Assembly (NCBI RefSeq): GCF_013410545.1
Contig: NZ_JACCFV010000001.1
Coordinates: forward strand, 1,736,001-1,800,000
Length of the DNA stretch: 64,000 bases
DNA from: Pseudoclavibacter chungangensis
Lineage (GTDB): Bacteria; Actinomycetota; Actinomycetes; Actinomycetales; Microbacteriaceae
Direction of reading: 5' to 3'
In this document: positions 47,131 to 55,318 of the stretch, one piece after another
Layout of the letters: each line of letters starts with the position of its first letter
Numbering within the stretch: the first letter of the stretch is position 1
The notes under the pieces: model-generated
Databases searched by the model: none
Seen by the model: only the letters and a program-made list of their open reading frames with translations
What the model was told of the DNA's origin: nothing
Translations under genes and position numbers: made by a program

Positions 47131-48642
47131 TCACACGACGACGCGGAACCCGCTCAGGCGCTCGTCGACCGCCCCGCGCACGTGGCCGCCCGGAACGGTC
47201 GCCGTGGCGCGCAGGAACGCGATGGTCTCGGGCGTGATCTCCTCGCCCGGCAGGACGTTGGGGATGCCGGGCGGGTACGCGGCGAGCGAGTCGGACGAGA
47301 TACGTCCCGCGGCCTCGTGCCACGGCACGACCTCGGACGGCGCGAGGTAGGCGTCGCGCGGCGGGACGACGAGCCGTCCCGTGGCGGGCAGTTCGAGCGT
47401 GCCGGGCGCGGCCGCCGCGGACGCCTCGGGGCGCGTGTCGGCGAGCTGCGCGAGCGCGGCGAGCAGGCGCCGGCCGTCGGCGCTCCCGCCGACCCCGACG
47501 AGGGCGACGATCGCGGTCGCGGTCGCCATCTCCACCTCGATGCCGTGTTCGCGGGCGAGCAGGCTGCGCACGGTGTATCCGTCGCGCCCGGTCGCGCGGA
47601 TGTCGACGGGGATCCGGAACGGATCGACGTCGACGACGGCATCGACCTCCGTGAAGCGGTCCGAGAGGATCGGGAAGCGGCCGTCGGCACGCAGGAGCGC
47701 ACGCATCGCGAGCACCTCGTCGTACGAGCGGGCGAGTTCGTCACCGCGCTCCACGAGGTCGCGCCGATCGAGGTCGAGCGACGCGAGGAGCAGCGCGCTC
47801 TCCGACGTCGAGGTCGTCATGCGGACGGCGCGCTCGACGTGCGGTTCGAGTGCCGCCGCGAACGGTCCGTGCCCCAGGTGCAGCATGGCGCTCTGCGTGA
47901 GCGAGCCCGTGAGCTTGTGGGTGCTCGTCACGACGAGGTCGGCCCCGAGCCGGGTCGGTGCGTCCGGCAGTTCGTCGAGGAATCCGAAGTGGGCTCCCCA
48001 CGCCGCGTCGACGACGAGCGCGGCGCCCGCCGCGTGCACGACCTCGGCGATGGCTGCGACATCGGCGACGGCGCCGAAGTAGCTCGGCGAGACGATCACG
48101 ACGGCGCGCACGTCACCCGGGTGCTGCGCGATCGCGGCGGCGACCGCATCCGGCGTGACGCCGTGCGCGATGCCGTGTTCGACGTCGAGGCGGGGCTGCA
48201 CGAAGCCCGGCTCGGAGCCCGCGAGGATGACGCCGTCGACGAGACTCGAGTGCGCGCTGCGCTGCATGACGAGACCCGGGCCGAGCGCGCGCGCCGCGAG
48301 CGCCGCGACGCGGTTGCCCTGCGACGACCCGCCGGTCAGGAACCAGGTGCGCGACGCACCCCAGGCCTCGGCCGCGAGCCGCTCCGCGTGGGCGCGCGGA
48401 GAGTCCGCGCCGAGATCGATCCCGTCCATGAGCATCGTGACATCGAGTCCGAGCACGCGCTCGCCGAAGAACTCCGCCTGGCCCGTCGCGAGCCCGCCGG
48501 AGCGCGCGCCGTGACCGGGCACGCTCAACGAGAGCGTGTCCCGAGCGGCGTGCATCGCGAGTGCGGCGGCGTACGGCGCACCGGGGCCGGACCGGCGCTC
48601 GTCGGAGGAACCGGGGCGGGTCGTCTCGGGCGCATGGGTCAT
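47131..48642 (-). CDS. Orn/Lys/Arg decarboxylase-family PLP enzyme
   Basis: A 503-aa fold-type I PLP enzyme with SVPGHG near the N-terminus, FLTGGSSQGN (cofactor phosphate site), VVDAAWGAHFGF and the Schiff-base lysine in TSTHKLTGSLTQ. The C-terminal domain has the PGIPNVLPGE signature of arginine/lysine/ornithine decarboxylases. It lacks the N-terminal receiver-like wing of the enterobacterial enzymes, as in Bacillus SpeA/YaaO. It is divergent from a LysR gene that probably controls it. Substrate choice cannot be read. Confidence 0.88.
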   Translation of the reverse strand: MTHAPETTRPGSSDERRSGPGAPYAAALAMHAARDTLSLSVPGHGARSGGLATGQAEFFGERVLGLDVTMLMDGIDLGADSPRAHAERLAAEAWGASRTWFLTGGSSQGNRVAALAARALGPGLVMQRSAHSSLVDGVILAGSEPGFVQPRLDVEHGIAHGVTPDAVAAAIAQHPGDVRAVVIVSPSYFGAVADVAAIAEVVHAAGAALVVDAAWGAHFGFLDELPDAPTRLGADLVVTSTHKLTGSLTQSAMLHLGHGPFAAALEPHVERAVRMTTSTSESALLLASLDLDRRDLVERGDELARSYDEVLAMRALLRADGRFPILSDRFTEVDAVVDVDPFRIPVDIRATGRDGYTVRSLLAREHGIEVEMATATAIVALVGVGGSADGRRLLAALAQLADTRPEASAAAAPGTLELPATGRLVVPPRDAYLAPSEVVPWHEAAGRISSDSLAAYPPGIPNVLPGEEITPETIAFLRATATVPGGHVRGAVDERLSGFRVVV

Positions 48643-48662
48643 GTTCCGATGGTGCCCCCGCA

Positions 48663-48672
48663 GCTTCGAAGC
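48663..48672. promoter_or_regulatory. Small palindrome GCTTCGAAGC in the decarboxylase-lysR gap
   Basis: A 10-bp palindrome sharing the CTTC/GAAG arms of the main lysR site 30 bp away; it could be an auxiliary LysR contact. Confidence 0.35.
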
Positions 48673-48692
48673 CGGAAGGGCAACTTTTCTTG

Positions 48693-48717
48693 TGGCTTCA
48701 GCACTACGCTGAAGCCA
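48693..48717. promoter_or_regulatory. LysR-type operator overlapping the lysR -10 box and start
   Basis: TGGCTTCAGC-N5-GCTGAAGCCA, perfect 10-bp arms; the last base is the A of the lysR ATG. The TACGCT -10 box (48705-48710) lies within it, so LysR binding would block its own transcription. Confidence 0.7.
48705..48710 (+). promoter_or_regulatory. -10 box (TACGCT) of a probable leaderless lysR transcript
   Basis: TANNNT hexamer six bases before the lysR ATG; no ribosome site. Confidence 0.45.
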
Positions 48718-49670
48718 TGTCCCGTCACCCGGCCGATCTGCGAGGACTCACGGCGTTCGTCGCCGTCCTCGACACGGGCTCCGTCGCGGCGGCCGCGGCG
48801 CTACTCGGGTGGAGCCACCCGACGGTCGATCACCACCTCCGCAAGCTCGAGCTCGCCGCCGGCGTCCCCCTCCTCGAACGCGGCCCGCGCGGGAGCGTCC
48901 CCTCCGAATCGGGCCTGCGCGTCGCAGCCTCGGCGCGGCGCGTGCTCGACGCCGAACGGCATGTGTTCGACGAGCTCGACGCCTGGCGGCGGACGGGGTC
49001 GTCCCTCGTCCGCCTCGGCGTGTTCCCGACGCTCGGTGCGCAGATCGTGCCCGGGCTCCTCGCCGGGCTCACGGGATCGGGGGTCGCACTGGAGGTCACC
49101 CTCGACGAGTGCGAGCGTCTCACGGCGAAGCTCGGCGACGGTTCGCTCGAGGCGGCGATCGTGTTCCAGGCCTCCGGCGCCCCGATCACCCTGCCCGCCG
49201 AGACCGACGCCGAGCTCCTGTTCGCCGAGGAGGTCATGATCGCGCTCCCCGTCGGTCATCCGGTGGGCGGAACGGCGGTCCCGCTCACGGACCTCGGCGC
49301 CTTCCGCGACGAGCGCTGGTCGTTCGGGGCGTCCGGGAGCGACACGCTCGACGACGCGACACGCGATCTGTGCCGCCGCTCCGGCTTCGACCCCGAGACC
49401 GCCATGCACTCCGACGACTACGCCGCGGTGCTTCGACTCGTGGCGGCGGGCGTGGTCGTGGCGGTCGTACCGCGCTCGGTCGCCCGGGGCGACGGTGTCG
49501 ACTTCGTCCCCATCGACCGCGCGCTCCTCCATCGCGAGGTGCTGCTCGCGACGACCCGCGCGGCACTCGCCACGCGAACCGTCGATGCGGTCCGGGCGGC
49601 ACTCCGGCGCGTGCTCCCCGACATCGGACCCCGTGCGGCCAACCCACCCTCGCCAGGTTCACGCCTGTAG
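48717..49670 (+). CDS. LysR-family transcriptional regulator
   Basis: A 317-aa regulator with the N-terminal winged helix-turn-helix (LRGLTAFVAVLDTGSVAAAA, then LLGWSHPTVDHHLRKLELAAG, then LLERGPRG) and a two-lobed periplasmic-binding-like effector domain. It is divergent from the decarboxylase gene, its likely target. A perfect inverted repeat covers its own promoter, indicating autoregulation. The stop codon lies inside the iron box of the next gene. Confidence 0.92.
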   Translation: MSRHPADLRGLTAFVAVLDTGSVAAAAALLGWSHPTVDHHLRKLELAAGVPLLERGPRGSVPSESGLRVAASARRVLDAERHVFDELDAWRRTGSSLVRLGVFPTLGAQIVPGLLAGLTGSGVALEVTLDECERLTAKLGDGSLEAAIVFQASGAPITLPAETDAELLFAEEVMIALPVGHPVGGTAVPLTDLGAFRDERWSFGASGSDTLDDATRDLCRRSGFDPETAMHSDDYAAVLRLVAAGVVVAVVPRSVARGDGVDFVPIDRALLHREVLLATTRAALATRTVDAVRAALRRVLPDIGPRAANPPSPGSRL

Positions 49671-49685
49671 GTTAGGCTCGCCTTA
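49667..49685. promoter_or_regulatory. DtxR/IdeR iron box upstream of the SIP-domain gene
   Basis: GTAGGTTAGGCTCGCCTTA matches the 19-bp DtxR/IdeR consensus (TTAGGTTAGGCTAACCTAA) at 15 positions. It predicts iron-dependent repression of the gene starting 27 bp downstream. Confidence 0.75.
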
Positions 49686-49711
49686 CTCTTCTTCCGTGGA
49701 ATCGAGGTCCG

Positions 49712-50131
49712 ATGCCGCCGCTCATCTGCCTGTTCATCGGCGACCAGTCCGACCTTCCGCAGATCCGCCGCCTCTGCGACGAGCTGCCGACCGATTCGTA
49801 CGGGCAGATCTTCATCGAGGTCACGACGCGACTCCAGGTCGTGCGCTGGTCACCGCCGGCGGGCATGACGCTCACGTGGTTGTGCCGGGACGAGTCCCGG
49901 GGCCGCGGCGGCGCCGTCGCGAAACGCGGCGAGCTCGCGACCCGTGCGCTGCGGGCCTGGGCAGCCGAATGGTTGCCGGAGGACGGCACAGCGACGGACG
50001 GACCCTACTCGATGTGGGTCGGCTGCAGCTCGAGTCCCCTCGTGACCTTCGAGTACCACGAACTGCGCGAGCGGCTCGCGTGCGAACCCGAGCACTTCCG
50101 TGGCGCTCGCCCCGGTTCCCACGACGGCTGA
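49712..50131 (+). CDS. Stand-alone SIP (siderophore-interacting) domain protein
   Basis: A 139-aa protein matching the C-terminal, NAD(P)H-binding half of siderophore-interacting ferric reductases (LFIGDQSDLPQIRRL; GQIFIEVTTRLQV; GMTLTWLCRDE). The FAD-binding N-terminal half is missing, so it may need a partner or have another role. ATG 49712 has GAGG five bases upstream. The iron box just upstream supports a function in iron starvation. Confidence 0.82.
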   Translation: MPPLICLFIGDQSDLPQIRRLCDELPTDSYGQIFIEVTTRLQVVRWSPPAGMTLTWLCRDESRGRGGAVAKRGELATRALRAWAAEWLPEDGTATDGPYSMWVGCSSSPLVTFEYHELRERLACEPEHFRGARPGSHDG

Positions 50132-50139
50132 CTCGTTCC

Positions 50140-51949
50140 TCATCCGGCCCCGGGCCGGGGGGCTCGATCCGCGAGCGTGGCGAGCGGGTCGGCGAGCGTG
50201 TCCGCCGCCCGGATGAGCGCCAGATGGGTGAACGCCTGCGGCGTGTTGCCCGTCTGGCGACCCGCCGCGACGTCGTACTCCTCGGAGAGCTGCCCGACAT
50301 CGCCCGCACACGCGAGCACGCGGCGCATGAGCGACTCGGCCTCCGCCCTGCGGCCGGTCCGCGCGTACTGCTCGACGAGCCAGAACGAACAGGCGAGGAA
50401 CGGATGCTCGCCGCCGGCGATCCCGTCGAGCTCGGCGGACGCGTCGTAGCGAAGCACGAGCCCGTCGGGCATGAGCTCCGTCTCGATGCGCCGGACCGTC
50501 GCGATCATGCGCGGATCGTCCGGCGCGACGAACCCGATGTCGGCGAGCAGGAGCAGGTTCGCGTCGACCGCGGTCCCGCCGTAGAACTGGACGAACGAAC
50601 CGGATCGCCGATCGACGCCGTCCCGCTCGATCTCCGCCCGCAGTTCGTCCCGAACCGACGCCCAGCGCTCCGCCGGCCCGTCGAGACCACCCTCGACCGC
50701 TTCGACACCGCACTGGAACGCGGCCCACAGCATGGCCCGTGAGCACGTGAACGCGCGCGGCGCTCCGCGGACCTCCCACATCCCACGGTCGGGGCGCCGC
50801 CAGCTCCGCTCGAGGTACACGGGGATGGCGCGCTGCAGGTTGCACGACCAGCCGTCCTCGGCGAGTCCGTGGCGTCGCGCCGCACGGAGGGCGATGAACA
50901 GTTCACCGAACACGTCCGCCTGGTACTGCGACGCCGCGCCGTTCCCGATGCGGACGGGACCGGAGCCACGGTAGCCGGGCAGCGAGTCGATCTCCCGCTC
51001 GTGGAGATCGCGTTCGCCCGCGAGGCCGTAGACGATGCGGACGTCCGCGGGCGCCCCCGCGACGGCGCGCAGCAGCCATGCGCGCCACCGGATCGCCTCG
51101 TGGGTGAGGCCGTGGTGCAGGAGCGTCCCGAGGGTGAGCGATGCGTCGCGGAGCCACACGTACCGGTAGTCCCAGTTGCGGCCGGCGCCGATGCGTTCCG
51201 GCAGGCTCGTCGTGGCGGCCGCGACGATACCGCCCGTGTCGCGGAAGGTGAGTGCTCGGAGCGTCGCGAGCGATCGGCGCACCTCGCGCTCGTGCCCCGC
51301 CGGTACGCTCGCCTGCCGGATCCAGCGCTGCCAGTCGGTCCGGACCTCGTCGAGCTCGGCGTCGACCTCGATGGGCGCGGGCACCTGCTCGTGGGAGGCG
51401 AACCAGCTCAGCACGAAGTCGACGGTCTCCCCCCGCCCGCACGTCGAACTCGGTGACGTGCCGCATGCCCTCGGCGCGCAGTTCCGGCCCGCGGAGGACG
51501 AGGGCGTCGGGGCCGGCGGTCGCGACGAGGACCGCGCTCCCGTCGCGACGCTCCTGCCGGACCCACGGGGTCGCGCTCGCGTAGCCGAAGCGGAACGTGA
51601 CCTCCACCCGCATGCGGACGACCCCGCGGTCCCCCGAGATGCGGCGAACGACGTGGCTGCGGCCGCCACTGAACGTCATGGCGTCCGTCACGGTCACCGC
51701 GCCGGTCGAGGTGCGCCAGTGCTGGCGCAGCACGACCGTGTCCTCCACGTACGCCCGCGACGCCACCGCGTCGGGGTCCGCGGGGGCGATGCGCCACGCA
51801 CCGTGGTCCCCGTAGCCGAGCAGCGCCCCGGAGACCGAGGGACTGTCGAAGCGCGGGAGGCACAACCAGTCGATGGATCCGTCGTCGCCGACGAGTGCGG
51901 CCGTCCGCCGATCACCGATGATCGTGTAGTCCTCGATGCGAAGCGGCAT
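50140..51949 (-). pseudogene. GH15-family glycoside hydrolase (trehalase/glucoamylase-like), frameshifted
   Basis: Two adjoining frames together encode a full GH15 protein. The N-terminal part starts at ATG 51949 (MPLRIEDYTIIGDRRTAAL) and runs in one frame to FDVRAGG near 51430. The rest (GETVDFVLSWFASHEQ to the stop at 50140) is in another frame and carries RNWDYRYVWLRDAS and QLSEEYD with QTGNTPQAFTHLALI, the catalytic-Glu regions of the family. Removing one base from the six-C run at 51429-51434 joins them exactly. It may be a sequencing error, a recent mutation or a phase-variable tract. The intact product resembles the mycobacterial trehalase-type GH15. Confidence 0.85.
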
Positions 51950-52652
51950 CACGGTCCCCGTCCCTGCGCCGCCCGGCGCGCGCTGCGACGCTACTCCCCC
52001 GAACGGTGCGGCGGCCGCATGCACCGGACCACGACGGGCGTTCGGGCGCCCGTGCGATGATGGACCCTCATCGTCGCCCGCGAGAATCGAGATCGCCCTG
52101 TCCCGCTCGTCACGTCACGCCGCCCCCCGCCGGAGTCCCGCACGTCGGTTCTGGTCGGCAGTCACGACCGTCCTCGGCGTGCTGCTCCTGGTCGCCGGCG
52201 TCGCACTCGGCGCGGGTGCCCTTCTCGTGCCCGACCGGGTCGAGGCCCTCTACGGCGACGTCAAGACCTCGGTGCAGGACACCGTGCAGGACGTGTCCGG
52301 CGAGGTGCCCACGATCCGGCTCGGCGAAGAGGGCGACGAGAACGTCCTCGACATCTGCGACGGCTCGTTCTTCGAGATGGCGACCTACCGCGACGACAAC
52401 CACATCCTGCCCGTGTTCGCCGCGCACAACAATTGCGGCGGCGACGTGATCCTCGGCTGGGAGGTCGGCACGCAGATCGCGATCGACGGCCGCCCGGGCC
52501 TCTACGAGGTCGTCGAGATCCGCAACACGGGCAAGACCTGGGTCACGACGAGCGAGCTCGTCGGCCTCCAGGGGGAGCTCGCGCTGCAGACCTGCTACTA
52601 CGGCGTCCAGGAGATGCGTTTCGTCGGGCTCTCCCCCGTCCCCGGGAGCTGA
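51936..52652 (+). CDS. Sortase-like protein with N-terminal membrane anchor (start uncertain)
   Basis: The open frame has its only ATG at 51936, overlapping the divergent GH15 start, which makes that start suspect; an internal GTG at 52179 would cut into the membrane segment. A basic stretch (RRSPARRFW) leads into a ~22-residue hydrophobic anchor, then an extracellular domain. Its candidate sortase triad is His (CAC at 52425, AAHNNCGG), Cys (TGC at 52593, LALQTCYYG) and Arg (CGT at 52617, EMRFVGLSPV). It resembles class E/F-type sortases, but no LPxTG substrate gene is nearby. A six-C run at 52123-52128 could hide a frameshift from ATG 52057. Confidence 0.55.
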   Translation: MRSGITVPVPAPPGARCDATPPNGAAAACTGPRRAFGRPCDDGPSSSPARIEIALSRSSRHAAPRRSPARRFWSAVTTVLGVLLLVAGVALGAGALLVPDRVEALYGDVKTSVQDTVQDVSGEVPTIRLGEEGDENVLDICDGSFFEMATYRDDNHILPVFAAHNNCGGDVILGWEVGTQIAIDGRPGLYEVVEIRNTGKTWVTTSELVGLQGELALQTCYYGVQEMRFVGLSPVPGS

Positions 52653-52705
52653 CCCCCGGAGCCACGCACCGAGACGCACCGGAGCGGCGACGTCCTGCGC
52701 GGCGA

Positions 52706-52711
52706 TACCCT
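52706..52711 (+). promoter_or_regulatory. -10 box (TACCCT) of a probable leaderless thioesterase transcript
   Basis: TANNNT hexamer six bases before the ATG; no ribosome site. Confidence 0.4.
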
Positions 52712-52717
52712 GGCGGC

Positions 52718-53155
52718 ATGACCGACGACACCGAGACCGACGCCGACGCCGACGAGATCAACTTCCGGTCACGGCGATGGGTCCGTCCCGAGGACCTCAA
52801 CGCGAACGGCACCCTCTTCGGTGGCAGCCTCCTCCGCTGGATCGACGAGGAGGCGGCGATCTACGCGATCCTGCAGCTCGGCAACCACCGTGCCGTCACG
52901 AAGTACGTCTCCGAGATCAACTTCGTGTCGTCCGCGAAGCAGGGCGACCTCATCGAGATGGGAATTCGCGCGACGAAGTTCGGTCGCACCTCGCTCACGA
53001 TGCGCGCGCAGGTGCGCAACATGATCACGCGTCGCAGCATCCTCACGATCGAGAAGATCGTGTTCGTGAGTCTCGACGAGCACGGCGTCCCCGTCCCGCA
53101 CGGGTACTCCGACATCACCTACGGCCGCGACCGCATCCCGTTCGAACGGGAGTAA
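52718..53155 (+). CDS. Acyl-CoA thioesterase, hotdog fold (YciA type)
   Basis: A 145-aa hotdog-fold enzyme with NANGTLFGGSLLRWIDEEAA (catalytic Asp region), KYVSEINFVSSAKQGD and the C-terminal HGYSDI. It hydrolyses acyl-CoA esters; chain-length preference is unknown. Start by promoter position and family alignment. It converges on the monooxygenase gene across a 9-bp-stem hairpin. Confidence 0.9.
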   Translation: MTDDTETDADADEINFRSRRWVRPEDLNANGTLFGGSLLRWIDEEAAIYAILQLGNHRAVTKYVSEINFVSSAKQGDLIEMGIRATKFGRTSLTMRAQVRNMITRRSILTIEKIVFVSLDEHGVPVPHGYSDITYGRDRIPFERE

Positions 53156-53158
53156 GCC

Positions 53159-53183
53159 GGCGGGAGGCCGGCTACCTCCCGCC
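53159..53183. terminator. Hairpin between thioesterase and monooxygenase genes
   Basis: 9-bp inverted repeat (53159-53167, 53175-53183) with a 7-base loop between convergent stop codons. Confidence 0.6.
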
Positions 53184-53188
53184 CGCCG

Positions 53189-55144
53189 TCACCCGGCCGT
53201 GAGGAGCGGTGCGAAGTAGTCGGCCAGTTCCTCGCGTGCGTCCAGCGGCAGCACGTTCGAGACGTACTGATCGGGACGCACGACGACGACGGCCCCCGTG
53301 GGCGAAATCCCGCGCGCCTCGAACACGTCCTCGCCCTCGATCGCGGTGTGGAACTTCTCGTAGTCGACGACGCCGAAGGGACCGACGCGCGGGCGGAACA
53401 GCTCGGGCACCCGGTTGATGTCGACCTCGGTATAGGGCTGCCGGTAGACGACCTTCACGTCGAAGAGGGCATCGATGTCGGCGTCGCGGGGCGAGTGCAC
53501 GGCGAGCGGCGAATCCGGTGCCTCGGCGAACCATGCCGCCCAGTCCGTGACGCCCGAGGGCTCGCCCGGCGCGGGCGCGTCGGCGAACACGTAGATGCGC
53601 CACCGGCCGTCGGCCCGGTGGTGGTGCCCGAGATGGATCGTGTTCGCGTCCGCGACCCGCATGACGCGAGCCGACTTGAACCGCTTCCCGACGGGGAATC
53701 CCGTCGCGAGGTGCTGGTGGACGGGCGTGGCCGTCAGGATGGACGGCGCGTACTCGGTCATGAAGCCCGCCGGGAACTCGAACGTGCGCACGTAGAACTC
53801 CTCGAGCTCGGTCGGGTCGGCCATCTCCTCCGGCTTCGCGGCCATGAGGGTCGACCACTCCCGGTCGAAGTCGATGAGGTCCTTCGCGACGACGCGCCGC
53901 TCCGCCGAGTAGGTGCGCAGCAGACGCTCGGGGCTGCGTCCGGACACGACCGAGCCGAGTTTCCAGGCGAGGTTGAAGCCGTCCTGCATCGACACGTTCA
54001 TGCCCTGTCCGGCCTTCGCGCTGTGGGTGTGGCACGCGTCGCCGGTGAGGAACACGCGCGGCGTGCGCTCGCCCACCTCGTCCTCGCCGAGGTCGTCGAA
54101 GCGGTCGGTGAGGCGGTGCCCGACCTCGTACACGCTGTTCCAGGCGACGTGCCGGACGTCGAGCGTGTACGGGTGGAGGATCTCGTTCGCGCGACGCACG
54201 ATCTCGTCGAGCGGGGTCGCGCGGATGCGTCCCGCGTCGTCCGCCGGCACGACGCCGAGGTCGACGTACATGCGGAAGAGCGAGCCACCCTCGCGCGGGA
54301 TGAGGAGGATGCTCCCGCCCGAGCCCGACTGGATCGCACACTTCGTGCGGATGTCGGGGAAGTCGGTGACGGCGAGCACGTCCATGACGCCCCACGCGTG
54401 GTTCGCCTTCTCCCCCTCGAGGCGGCCACCGATCGCGCGGCGGACACCGCTCGCCGCTCCGTCGCACCCGACGACGTAGCGCGCCCGGACGGTGCGCGAC
54501 GTGCCCGCGCGTTCACCGGCGGTCGAGCGCACCTCGACGGCGACGGGGTACTCCGCACCGTCCGTGACCTCGAGCCCGACGAACTCGATGCCGTAGTCGG
54601 GGACGACCCGTCCGGGCGCGTTCGCCGCGAACTCGGCGAAGTGGTCGAGGACGCGGGCCTGGTTCACGATGAGGTGGGGGAACTCGCTGATCCCGCTCGG
54701 GTCGTCGAGCGTGCGCGCGGCCCGCGCGATCCTCGTGGGATCGTCCGGGTCCGGCTTCCAGAAGATCGTCTCGGTGAGGTGGAACGCCTCCTCCGTGATG
54801 CGTCCGGCGAAACCGAAGGCCTGGAACGTCTCGACGCTGCGCGCCTGGATGCCGTCGGCCTGCCCCACGGCGAGGCGACCGGCACGTCGCTCGATGATCC
54901 GGACGTTCACGTCCGGGTACATCGCGAGCTGGGCCGCGGTGATCATGCCCGCGGGACCGCTGCCGACGACGAGCACGTCGACCTCGTCCGGGAGCTCGGT
55001 GGGCCGATCGAGGCCGACCCCGGCGGCCTCGAGGATCCGCGGATCGCCGGACACATACCCGTGGTGGTGGAACTGCACGAAGTGCTCCTCACGTCGTCGT
55101 GTGGGTGCACCGGACTCGAACGCGTCGTTCGCCGTCTCCGTCAT
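53189..55144 (-). CDS. FAD-dependent aromatic hydroxylase (phenol 2-monooxygenase / 3-hydroxybenzoate 4-monooxygenase-like)
   Basis: A 651-aa class A flavoprotein monooxygenase: FAD motif VVGSGPAGM (GxGxxG, 61-66), the DG motif VVGCDGAASGVRR, and the GD motif FLTGDACHTHSAKAGQGMN. A C-terminal thioredoxin-like domain (about 450-651, RIYVFADAP; VVVVRPDQYVS) is typical of the PheA/MobA group. It hydroxylates a phenolic ring using NAD(P)H and O2. ATG 55144 was chosen over ATG 55177 because the latter abuts the operator. No ring-cleavage gene is adjacent. Confidence 0.9.
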   Translation of the reverse strand: MTETANDAFESGAPTRRREEHFVQFHHHGYVSGDPRILEAAGVGLDRPTELPDEVDVLVVGSGPAGMITAAQLAMYPDVNVRIIERRAGRLAVGQADGIQARSVETFQAFGFAGRITEEAFHLTETIFWKPDPDDPTRIARAARTLDDPSGISEFPHLIVNQARVLDHFAEFAANAPGRVVPDYGIEFVGLEVTDGAEYPVAVEVRSTAGERAGTSRTVRARYVVGCDGAASGVRRAIGGRLEGEKANHAWGVMDVLAVTDFPDIRTKCAIQSGSGGSILLIPREGGSLFRMYVDLGVVPADDAGRIRATPLDEIVRRANEILHPYTLDVRHVAWNSVYEVGHRLTDRFDDLGEDEVGERTPRVFLTGDACHTHSAKAGQGMNVSMQDGFNLAWKLGSVVSGRSPERLLRTYSAERRVVAKDLIDFDREWSTLMAAKPEEMADPTELEEFYVRTFEFPAGFMTEYAPSILTATPVHQHLATGFPVGKRFKSARVMRVADANTIHLGHHHRADGRWRIYVFADAPAPGEPSGVTDWAAWFAEAPDSPLAVHSPRDADIDALFDVKVVYRQPYTEVDINRVPELFRPRVGPFGVVDYEKFHTAIEGEDVFEARGISPTGAVVVVRPDQYVSNVLPLDAREELADYFAPLLTAG

Positions 55145-55178
55145 CGGAACGGTGAACACTCGACCCGGTGCGATCATG

Positions 55179-55214
55179 TGTGCGATATGCGCACATGAAG
55201 TGCGAAGATCGCAC
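55179..55214. promoter_or_regulatory. Duplicated operator upstream of the monooxygenase gene
   Basis: Two GTGCG-N5-CGCAC inverted repeats (55180-55194, arms extendable by one base; and 55200-55214), centres 20 bp apart. The regulator is not encoded next to it. Confidence 0.6.
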
Positions 55215-55318
55215 ACTCACTCTACGCGGGCACGTCCCGCCGAGCAATGCTTCCCTCCCTGTGCCGCCCCACCGAGCCTGCCCGGATCACGTGCCACCGC
55301 CGCTTCGACGGTCGAGGA

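Noticed and set aside
55145..55177. ATG 55177 as the monooxygenase start
   Set aside because: It abuts the operator repeats and has no ribosome site; homologous sequence begins after ATG 55144.
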